This document shows positions 1-5,158 of a DNA stretch of 7,048 bases, one piece after another. The position numbers and the translations under genes are program-made. Source of the DNA: an uncultured Treponema sp. (lineage in GTDB: Bacteria; Spirochaetota; Spirochaetia; Treponematales; Treponemataceae); the NCBI GenBank assembly GCA_947176045.1, contig CAMWPF010000074.1:1-7048 (forward strand), given 5' to 3'. The number at the start of each line of letters is the position of its first letter. Position 1 is the stretch's first letter. The notes beneath the pieces were generated by a model. That model saw nothing but the letters and a program-made list of their open reading frames with translations. It did not search any database and was not told the DNA's origin.

Positions 1-2
1 GT

Positions 3-1094
3 ATGTTTGCAAAACTGACTCCCGGACAGGAAGTCCAGACCGTCGTCGCAGCCGTCTCCGGCGGCTGCATCTTTCTTGACTTGAACGCAAAAAGCGAAGG
101 CGTTTTGGACTGCGCGGAGCTTTCCGACGAAAACGGCGTCTGCTCCGTGAAGCCGGGCGATTCCATCCGCGCCTACTTTCTTGGCGAGCGCGGCGGCGAG
201 CTTCGCTTCACGACGAAAATCTCGGGACAGACCGCAGATGCGGCGGTTCTGGAAAACGCATTCCAAAACCGCATTCCGGTGGAAGGCCGCGTCGAACAAG
301 AGCGGAAGGGCGGATTTGAAGTGTCTGTCGGCTCAGCGCGCGCGTTCTGCCCGTACTCGCAGATGGGATTCCGGCAGCGCGGCGAACCGGCTGACTACAT
401 CGGACGGACGCTTCCGTTCCTCATTCAAGAATACAAGGACGACGGCAGGAACATCGTCGTCTCGAACCGCGCCGTTCTGGAAAAGGAGCACGCCGCCCGG
501 CTGGAATCGCTGAGCCGCACCATCACCGAAGGCGCCGTTGTGGAAGGAACCGTCCTGTCCTTGCAGGATTTCGGCGCGTTCGTCGGTGTGGACGGATTCC
601 AGGCGCTCCTGCCGGCTTCGGAAATCGGACTGGAACGCATCTCCGACATCCATTCCGTCCTTTCTGTCGGACAGAACGTTACGGTGAAGGTCCTGAAGGC
701 GGACTGGCAGCGCGAGCGCGTCTCTGTGAGCATGAAGGCGCTCATCGCCGATCCATGGGAAACGGCCGCCGCAACGTACAAGCCGGGAATGAAGCTGGAC
801 GGCACAATCGCGCGGATTGCCGAATACGGGCTGTTCATTTCGCTGGAACCGGGAATCGACGGGCTGCTCCACAGTTCCGCGCTGGAAGGCGTCGACCGCA
901 CCACGAACCTGCGCAAACGCTTCAAAACCGGCGGAAAGCTGTCCGTCCAAATCAAGGAAGTCAATGCGGAGGCAAGGCGCATTTCGCTGATTCCGGCATC
1001 CAGCGCGGAGCAGGACGAAACCGCCGCGCGCTACCTCCGCGACCAGAACGACGACAGCGAAACGTACAATCCGTTCGCGGCGCTGCTCAAATAG
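3..1094 (+). CDS. S1-domain RNA-binding protein (30S ribosomal protein S1-like), probably 5'-truncated by window edge
   Basis: The 363 visible residues hold four S1 (OB-fold) RNA-binding repeats, at roughly 5-72, 90-158, 176-246 and 260-330. Repeat 3 is the most typical (EGTVLSLQDFGAFVGVDG, then LLPASEI) and repeat 4 is similar (GTIARIAEYGLFISLEPGIDG). The tail after residue 332 is acidic and ends in NPFAALLK. Cytoplasmic RNA binding, in translation or RNA metabolism, is inferred from the family. The canonical ribosomal S1 of E. coli has six repeats, so this is the shorter S1-like class and not certainly rpsA. The ATG at 3 lies at the very edge, with only two bases before it, and the first repeat begins almost at once. 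Relatives, as I recall them, carry an extra N-terminal stretch, so the true start is probably outside the window. No T-tract terminator follows the TAG. Confidence 0.85.
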   Translation: MFAKLTPGQEVQTVVAAVSGGCIFLDLNAKSEGVLDCAELSDENGVCSVKPGDSIRAYFLGERGGELRFTTKISGQTADAAVLENAFQNRIPVEGRVEQERKGGFEVSVGSARAFCPYSQMGFRQRGEPADYIGRTLPFLIQEYKDDGRNIVVSNRAVLEKEHAARLESLSRTITEGAVVEGTVLSLQDFGAFVGVDGFQALLPASEIGLERISDIHSVLSVGQNVTVKVLKADWQRERVSVSMKALIADPWETAAATYKPGMKLDGTIARIAEYGLFISLEPGIDGLLHSSALEGVDRTTNLRKRFKTGGKLSVQIKEVNAEARRISLIPASSAEQDETAARYLRDQNDDSETYNPFAALLK

Positions 1095-1110
1095 CCGCCG
1101 ACGTTGTACA

Positions 1111-1139
1111 TTGACAAATGAAGCGCCTATTGTTATTCT
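1111..1139 (+). promoter_or_regulatory. Sigma-70-type promoter of the bioYMN operon
   Basis: A perfect -35 box TTGACA (1111-1116) is followed after exactly 17 bases by TATTCT (1134-1139), which matches four of six bases of the -10 consensus. The predicted transcription start is near 1146, giving a leader of about 18 bases before the bioY ATG at 1164. The region 1101-1163 is about one third G+C, far below the flanking genes, as expected for a promoter. AGGG at 1152-1155, eight bases before the ATG, is the likely ribosome binding site. Confidence 0.65.
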
Positions 1140-1162
1140 CTATTTTAAATTAGGGTTGACAA
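1130..1162. promoter_or_regulatory. Candidate BirA (biotin repressor) operator over the bioY promoter and RBS
   Basis: TTGTTATTC (1130-1138), a 15-base spacer, then GGTTGACAA (1154-1162) form an imperfect inverted repeat with six of nine positions symmetric. The published BirA signal, as I recall it, is TTGTAAACC-N14/15-GGTTTACAA. The right half here matches it at eight of nine positions and the left half at six of nine, with the expected 15-base spacing. The left half covers the -10 box and the right half runs to within one base of the bioY start codon. Biotin-loaded BirA bound here would therefore block both promoter and operon start. The site is visible; the regulator is inferred and is not encoded in the window. 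Confidence 0.45.
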
Positions 1163-1163
1163 T

Positions 1164-1772
1164 ATGAGATGCACATCGACCATTGGAAAACGAACCGTCA
1201 TCACCGCGCTGTTCGCGGCATTGACGAGCGCAAGCTGCTTCATTCAAATTCCGCTTCCCGGCGGCATCCCCATCATCATACAGGACATGATGGCGATGCT
1301 TTCCGGGCTGCTGCTCGGCCCGCTGTACGGAGCGGCGGCGGTTCTCATCTTCCTGATTCTCGGCTGCCTCGGCCTGCCCGTCTTTTCAGGCAAGGCGGGG
1401 CTGCACGTCATCCTCAGCGGGCCGACCGGCGGATTCCTCATCGGCTACCTGCTCGCCGCGTTCATCGGCGGACTTATCCTGCACATTTTCTACGCCTGCA
1501 AGCCGAAGGCGCGGACGGAGGACGGCGTTCCGCCGAAAGCGAAGCCTGCGGCGCTTGAATGGCTGTTCATTTCTATCGCCGCAGTTGCGGCGACAACCGT
1601 CATGTTCGCCGCCGGAATCATCGGATTCCACCGCATCTTCCCGGACAAGACAATGGCGCAAGTCGCCGCCGCCGTCTTGATTCCGTTCCTGCCCGGAAAT
1701 ATCGTCAAGCTCGCCGTCATGATTCCGCTCACCAAGAAAGTGCGCCCCGCAATCGCCAGCTGCACGGCGTGA
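1164..1772 (+). CDS. bioY: Biotin ECF transporter, substrate-binding S component BioY
   Basis: A 202-residue hydrophobic protein of the usual BioY length, with about six membrane segments. BioY is the membrane subunit that binds biotin and hands it over during ATP-driven uptake by the BioM/BioN energizing module. Family hallmarks visible are LPVFSGKAGL near 71-80, the GPTGGFLIGY signature at 86-95 and the C-terminal FLPGNIVKL at 175-183. In most BioY proteins I recall the last motif reads PGD..K, so the Asn at 179 is a small deviation. A basic cytoplasmic loop (about 112-131) is somewhat long. The ATG at 1164 is favoured by AGGG eight bases upstream and by the helix starting soon after. It is the first gene of a three-gene operon and lies directly behind the candidate BirA operator, which strengthens the biotin assignment. 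Confidence 0.93.
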   Translation: MRCTSTIGKRTVITALFAALTSASCFIQIPLPGGIPIIIQDMMAMLSGLLLGPLYGAAAVLIFLILGCLGLPVFSGKAGLHVILSGPTGGFLIGYLLAAFIGGLILHIFYACKPKARTEDGVPPKAKPAALEWLFISIAAVAATTVMFAAGIIGFHRIFPDKTMAQVAAAVLIPFLPGNIVKLAVMIPLTKKVRPAIASCTA

Positions 1773-1785
1773 TTCGGAAGCAGCC

Positions 1786-2508
1786 ATGGCAGAACCGCTC
1801 CTGCGCATTCAGAACGTCTCGCGCGTCTTCCCGGACGGAACCGCCGCGCTCAACAGCGTGTCCTTTTTGCTGCTGCCGGGCGAATTCGCCGTCATCTGCG
1901 GGCGCAACGGCTCCGGCAAAAGCGTCCTCATGTCGCTGATTGCGGGACTTGACGAGCCGACGTCCGGGACAATCTGCGCGCCGGACGCAGGACTGGTGTT
2001 CCAGAACGCGGACGCCCAAATCCTCGGAGAGACGCCGGAGGAAGACATCCTGTTCAGCCTGCGGGCAATGAAGATGGAAAAAAAGCTCCGCGCCGAAAAA
2101 GCAGAAGCCGCGCTGAAGCAGTGCGGCCTGCTTGAAAAACGGCGCGCGCAGGCGCGGCTGCTTTCCGGCGGTGAAAAGCGCCGCCTCGCAGTCGCCGGAA
2201 TTCTCGCGATGGAGCGCGAACTGATCATATTCGACGAGCCGTTCGCCAATTTGGACTATCCGGGCGTCCGACAGGTCTGCGCCATCCTGCAAGAACTGAA
2301 GGCGCAGCGGAAGACTGTCATCGTCCTCACGCACGAACTGGAAAAAATCCTCGGCATCGCGGACCGCTTCATCGTCCTCGACAAGGGAAGCATCACGTTC
2401 GACGGAACGCCGCAGGACGGACTGGCGCACAACCTTGAGCAATGGGGAATCCGAAATCCGCTCGGCTCATACCGCGCCGCCGCGGAGCTTTTCTGGGGAA
2501 GCGTATGA
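1786..2508 (+). CDS. bioM: ECF transporter ATP-binding protein BioM (EcfA-type ATPase)
   Basis: A complete 240-residue ABC ATPase that would power biotin uptake from the cytoplasmic face. All nucleotide-site motifs are visible: Walker A GRNGSGKS at 39-46, Q-loop Gln in FQN at 72-74, ABC signature LSGGE at 126-130, Walker B LIIFDEP at 146-152, D-loop ANLD at 154-157 and the switch His in LTHE at 181-184. The FQNADAQILGETPEEDILF stretch is typical of the cobalt/biotin ECF ATPases. GGAAG at 1776-1780 is the ribosome binding site, 5 bases before the ATG, and only 13 bases separate it from bioY. Only one ATPase gene is present, as in dedicated (group I) ECF transporters; a homodimer is inferred. 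With bioY and bioN on either side, BioM is the natural name, although the sequence alone would only say EcfA/CbiO family. Confidence 0.92.
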   Translation: MAEPLLRIQNVSRVFPDGTAALNSVSFLLLPGEFAVICGRNGSGKSVLMSLIAGLDEPTSGTICAPDAGLVFQNADAQILGETPEEDILFSLRAMKMEKKLRAEKAEAALKQCGLLEKRRAQARLLSGGEKRRLAVAGILAMERELIIFDEPFANLDYPGVRQVCAILQELKAQRKTVIVLTHELEKILGIADRFIVLDKGSITFDGTPQDGLAHNLEQWGIRNPLGSYRAAAELFWGSV

Positions 2509-3266
2509 AGCCGCCGAAAATCCGGGCGCGGACGCCGGCGCTTTTTTCCTATCGGAACGAAAATTCCATCGTCCACAGGATGCCCGCAGGCGTAAAAATC
2601 CTGCTGCTCTGCGTCATCTCCGTGCGGACGTTCAGCAACGCCGCATTCGGACTGGGCGGAGCGCCGTCCGCCGTGCCGCCTGCGCTCATTCCATGGCTCC
2701 GCACCGCCGTGTACGGAATCACCGCCTGCGCGGCGTTCTTTGCGGCGCGGACTCCTGCCGCAAGCCTCAAGAAGCTGGCCTTCGTCCCCGTGCTGGGCGT
2801 CTGCGTCGCCGCTGCCAGCCTCATTCCAAGCAGCGCGGATGGATTCAGAACCTACCAATTGAATGTCGGCGGACTGCTCGCCAGCCTGCTCTACACGTTC
2901 CGATTCCTCGTAACGGCGACCGCCGCGCTCATCGTCTTTGAAACGACCTCCCGGCTGCAAATCTACGACGCGCTTGAAGGCGTCGAAGACTGCGCGGCGC
3001 GAATCTGTCCGCCAGTCAGACGGCTCCGGCTGGCGCAGACGCTTTCCATCACCATCAGCTTCATTCCCGAAATCTTCAGCGCCTGGAACGCCGTCTCGCT
3101 CGCCGCGCGTGCCCGTTCCCCGCGCCGCCCGAAAAAACGCGCGCGCCTCCGAAACGCCGTCCGCACGGCTTCCGCAGAATGCGCCGCACTCCTCTTCAAC
3201 CTGCTGCACTATGCCGAAGACACGCGCCGCGCCGTCGCAAACCGGGAGCCTCCTGCGGAACGCTGA
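2505..3266 (+). CDS. bioN: ECF transporter transmembrane coupling protein BioN (EcfT family)
   Basis: A 253-residue membrane protein with hydrophobic segments at about 28-45, 58-80, 88-108 and 120-145 and a further stretch near 176-193, followed by a basic C-terminal region. EcfT proteins form the scaffold that couples ATPase movement to the S component, using two short Ala-Arg-Gly-like motifs in cytoplasmic coupling helices. The first appears as SLAARARSPRR at 198-208. The second is probably the YAEDTRRAVANR stretch at 236-247, which is degenerate. The start at 2505 overlaps the bioM stop in an ATGA junction, with GGGGAAG just upstream, indicating translational coupling. An in-frame ATG at 2442 lies inside bioM and would add a non-family extension, so I rejected it. 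BioN is named from context; the family itself is fairly clear. Confidence 0.85.
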   Translation: MKPPKIRARTPALFSYRNENSIVHRMPAGVKILLLCVISVRTFSNAAFGLGGAPSAVPPALIPWLRTAVYGITACAAFFAARTPAASLKKLAFVPVLGVCVAAASLIPSSADGFRTYQLNVGGLLASLLYTFRFLVTATAALIVFETTSRLQIYDALEGVEDCAARICPPVRRLRLAQTLSITISFIPEIFSAWNAVSLAARARSPRRPKKRARLRNAVRTASAECAALLFNLLHYAEDTRRAVANREPPAER

Positions 3267-3276
3267 ACCGTTCCGC

Positions 3277-3303
3277 GCCGCATTTCATTCATCAAGATGC
3301 GGC
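3277..3303. terminator. Weak hairpin between convergent bioN and hemolysin III genes
   Basis: GCCGCAT (3277-3283) and ATGCGGC (3297-3303) form a perfect 7-bp stem with a 13-base loop in the 61-base gap between the two convergent stop codons. Neither strand has a T tract after it, so it is not a standard intrinsic terminator. A second short stem, ATTCCA/TGGAAT (3320-3325 and 3331-3336), surrounds the minus-strand stop codon. These may slow or end converging transcription, or simply be chance. Confidence 0.25.
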
Positions 3304-3327
3304 TCTGCGGAAAGCTTCAATTCCAGC

Positions 3328-4068
3328 TTATGGAATGGAAAAATACACCGAGAGGAAATGCAGGACGCTTCCGGCAAGGACGAACAAATGCCACACCGAA
3401 TGCATCCATTTGATTTTTTTCAACGAATAAAAGACGCAGCCTGCCAAATACGCGGCTCCTCCGGCAAGCAGGAAGGCAAGGCTTGCTTCCGGCAGCGCGG
3501 CCTTCATCGGCTTCATCGCAAACAGCACCATCAAGCCCATGAACACATACGTCGCCGCAGAAACCGCCCGCATCCGGCTTCCAAAAATCGCATAGAACGT
3601 CATCCCGGCAGCGGCGAGCGTCCACACAATTCCGAAAAGCGTCCATCCGGCGGCGCCGTGCAGCGCCGTCAGACAAAACGGCGTATACGTTCCCGCAATC
3701 AAAAAATAAATGGACGAATGATCGAACACGGCGAACACTTTCTTTGCGTTGTACGGCGTCAGCGCGTGGTACAGCGTCGACATCAAGTACAAGATGAAAA
3801 GCGCCGCGCCGAAAATTGCAAAGCTCGAAACATAATATCCGTGCAGTTCCACGGGAGCGTGGAATGCCGCCCGGACAGCCAGCAGCACAATGGCGGAAAC
3901 CGAAAGCCCCGCCCCAATTCCATGAGTTATTGAATTGAAAATTTCCTCGCCGGTGGAATACTGCTTCGGAAGCGCCGCCGCCTCCCGCCGTTGCTTCCGG
4001 CGCAGCTCGCCCGCCTGAATGTTCCGCCATTCCTGCGCCGAGCCCTGCGCAGATGTTTCAAGTTCCAT
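3328..4068 (-). CDS. Hemolysin III / TrhA family (PAQR superfamily) membrane protein
   Basis: A 246-residue protein with a hydrophilic basic head (1-38) and about seven membrane helices from residue 43 to the end. Family signatures are clear: STGEEIFNSITHGIGA at 38-53, STLYHAL at 97-103, FDHSSIYFLIAGTYTPF at 115-131 and HSVWHLFVLAGSVLHF at 223-238. The PAQR-type metal-site pattern is intact: Ser97 and His101 (SxxxH), Asp116, and His223 and His227 (HxxxH). Members include Bacillus cereus hemolysin III and E. coli YqfA/TrhA; the cellular role is usually membrane-lipid homeostasis or unknown, so haemolytic activity should not be assumed. The start at 4068 is chosen because AGGAGGT lies 8 bases upstream; an upstream in-frame ATG at 4125 lacks such a site. 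It stands alone between the biotin and pyrimidine genes, divergent from pyrF. Confidence 0.9.
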   Translation of the reverse strand: MELETSAQGSAQEWRNIQAGELRRKQRREAAALPKQYSTGEEIFNSITHGIGAGLSVSAIVLLAVRAAFHAPVELHGYYVSSFAIFGAALFILYLMSTLYHALTPYNAKKVFAVFDHSSIYFLIAGTYTPFCLTALHGAAGWTLFGIVWTLAAAGMTFYAIFGSRMRAVSAATYVFMGLMVLFAMKPMKAALPEASLAFLLAGGAAYLAGCVFYSLKKIKWMHSVWHLFVLAGSVLHFLSVYFSIP

Positions 4069-4076
4069 AAAACCGC

Positions 4077-4083
4077 ACCTCCT
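4077..4083 (-). promoter_or_regulatory. Strong Shine-Dalgarno of the hemolysin III gene
   Basis: On the minus strand AGGAGGT sits 8 bases before the ATG at 4068. This decides the start against the longer reading from 4125, whose extra 19 residues look unlike the family. A possible -10 box TCTAAT (4096 to 4091, minus strand, five of six consensus bases) lies just upstream, but I see no convincing -35 partner. Confidence 0.8.
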
Positions 4084-4130
4084 TTTCAGTATTAGACTCG
4101 GAAATTGGAAAATCGTTGCAGCCATTCACC

Positions 4131-4147
4131 ACGGCAACCGCCGTTTT
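4131..4147 (+). other. Small hairpin with short T run in the hemolysin III-pyrF intergenic region
   Basis: ACGGC (4131-4135), loop AACC, GCCGT (4140-4144), then TTT. The T's merge into an isolated perfect TTGACA (4146-4151) that has no -10 box at 16-18 bases. A 5-bp stem is weak for a terminator or attenuator. Recorded because it is the only compact structure in the 127-base gap upstream of pyrF; it would lie outside the transcript if the promoter at 4184 is used. Confidence 0.2.
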
Positions 4148-4183
4148 GACAGAAAATTCATAGAACATCGGCGGAATTCTCAG

Positions 4184-4189
4184 TATATT
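4184..4189 (+). promoter_or_regulatory. Candidate -10 box of pyrF, predicting a leaderless transcript
   Basis: TATATT matches five of six bases of the TATAAT consensus. Standard geometry (six bases between the hexamer and +1) places the transcription start at 4196, exactly the A of the pyrF ATG. The -35 region at 17 bases (4161-4166, TAGAAC) matches only three of six. A better TTGACA at 4146-4151 is 32 bases away, too far to pair with it. Confidence 0.4.
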
Positions 4190-4195
4190 AGAGGC

Positions 4196-5134
4196 ATGAC
4201 TGAAAAGCACTGTATGCAGATTTTGCAGGAACTGGCCGCAGAACGCGGGCCGCTGTGCGTCGGACTGGACACCGATCCGTCCTACATTCCCGACGCAATC
4301 ATCAAGACGATTGGCTCCGCAGAAGAAGCGGTTTTGACATACAACAAGGAAATCATCCGCCGCATCGCCGCGGACAAAAGCGCCTGCTGCTGCAAGGTTC
4401 AGATTGCATATTACGAGGCGATGGGCCTGAAGGGCATGGCCGTCTACGCGCAGACGCTGAAGGCCGTCCGGGAAGCCGGGTTTACCGCAATTTCGGACAT
4501 CAAGCGCGGCGACATCGCAAACACCGCCGCCGCGTACGCAAAGGCGCACTTCCGCGGCGACTTTGAGACGGACATCATCACGGTCAATCCGTACATGGGA
4601 TTCGACACGCTCAAGCCGTTCGCGGAATTCTCCGCGCCGGAAAACGGCGGCAAGGGATTTTTCGCGCTCCTTCGCACGTCGAATCCGGGAATGACAGACA
4701 TCGAGCAGCAGGAGCTTGCAGGCGGCGGACGCGTCCTTGACCGTGTCGCCGCAGAACTCAACCGGCTTGCCGAAACGTCCGCCCGCTCATATCCGGGGCA
4801 GACGTGCGCCCCGATCGGCGCCGTCGTCGGCTGCACGGAAGAAGGCGACGCCCGCGCCCTGCGCGACGCCTGCCCGGACATCTTCTTCTTGATTCCCGGA
4901 TACGGCGCGCAGGGCGGAGATGCCCGGATTGCCGCGGCGCTGCTCGGCAGGGCGGGCGGAACGGTCAATTCATCCCGAGGAATCTTGTGCGCGTGGAAGA
5001 ACGCGGAAAGTCTTGCGGAAAAACGGGAGCGCGGCTGCCTCTGCATGAGGGACATCGCCGATGCCGCGGCAAAAGCCGCGCTCGATGCAAAAAACGACCT
5101 GTTGGACGCAAAAAAGCAGGCTTCGCCTTGCTGA
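4196..5134 (+). CDS. pyrF: Orotidine-5'-phosphate decarboxylase, type 2 (PyrF)
   Basis: A 312-residue cytoplasmic enzyme for the last step of UMP synthesis, OMP to UMP plus CO2, built on a TIM barrel. Visible motifs are VGLDTDP at 22-28, KVQIAYYEAMG at 67-77, the catalytic DIKRGDI at 101-107, TVNPYMGFDTLKPF at 129-142, RTSNPG at 160-165 and the phosphate-binding IPGYGAQGG at 233-241. The expected Lys-Asp-Lys-Asp set would be Lys67, Asp101, Lys103 and Asp106. The Lys67 and R-T-S-N-P-G patterns fit the longer type 2 subfamily. The reading frame stays open back to an ATG at 4019, but those residues overlap the antisense hemolysin III start and are not family-like. The ATG at 4196 has AGAGG only one base upstream, too close for a normal ribosome binding site; the next ATG, at 4214, is possible. 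pyrK-pyrD follows 24 bases later. Confidence 0.93.
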   Translation: MTEKHCMQILQELAAERGPLCVGLDTDPSYIPDAIIKTIGSAEEAVLTYNKEIIRRIAADKSACCCKVQIAYYEAMGLKGMAVYAQTLKAVREAGFTAISDIKRGDIANTAAAYAKAHFRGDFETDIITVNPYMGFDTLKPFAEFSAPENGGKGFFALLRTSNPGMTDIEQQELAGGGRVLDRVAAELNRLAETSARSYPGQTCAPIGAVVGCTEEGDARALRDACPDIFFLIPGYGAQGGDARIAAALLGRAGGTVNSSRGILCAWKNAESLAEKRERGCLCMRDIADAAAKAALDAKNDLLDAKKQASPC

Positions 5135-5147
5135 ACTATTCTTATGT

Positions 5148-5153
5148 AGGAGG
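5148..5153 (+). promoter_or_regulatory. Shine-Dalgarno of the pyrK-pyrD fusion gene
   Basis: A perfect AGGAGG five bases before the ATG at 5159, within the 24-base gap after pyrF. It fixes the start and shows that the second gene has its own strong translation signal, in contrast to pyrF. I see no promoter or terminator in the gap, so co-transcription is likely. Confidence 0.85.
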
Positions 5154-5158
5154 AAACT

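Noticed and set aside
1064..1109. Nested inverted repeats GTACAA/TTGTAC and GCGGC/GCCGC around the stop codon of the S1 gene, as a possible terminator
   Set aside because: Stems are short (6 and 5 bp), the loops and bulges are large, and no T tract follows; TTGTAC also belongs to the bioY promoter region. Chance cannot be excluded.
1729..2442. Minus-strand open frame antisense to bioM
   Set aside because: bioM on the plus strand has every ABC ATPase motif in order; the antisense product has none and no ribosome binding site that I can see.
2442..2504. Longer bioN reading from the ATG at 2442
   Set aside because: It lies wholly inside bioM; the ATGA overlap at 2505 with GGGGAAG upstream is the standard coupled start and fits EcfT length.
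2938..3933. Long plus-strand open frame of 331 codons running through the end of bioN and antisense to the hemolysin III gene
   Set aside because: Its product is basic and low-complexity with no recognisable domain; the opposite strand encodes a clear hemolysin III family protein with an intact metal-site pattern and a strong ribosome binding site. The open frame is a by-product of high-GC codon bias.
3317..4030. Second minus-strand open frame of 237 codons overlapping the hemolysin III gene in another frame
   Set aside because: Cys/Gly/Arg-rich shadow without membrane helices or family motifs; the frame ending at 3328 carries all the conserved motifs.
4146..4174. TTGACA at 4146-4151 as the -35 box of a pyrF promoter
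   Set aside because: At 16-18 bases downstream the sequence is GC-rich (around TCGGCGG) with no -10-like hexamer.
4019..4195. Upstream extension of pyrF to an ATG at 4019
   Set aside because: The added 59 residues overlap the antisense hemolysin III start, resemble no OMP decarboxylase N-terminus and cross an AT-rich promoter-like stretch.
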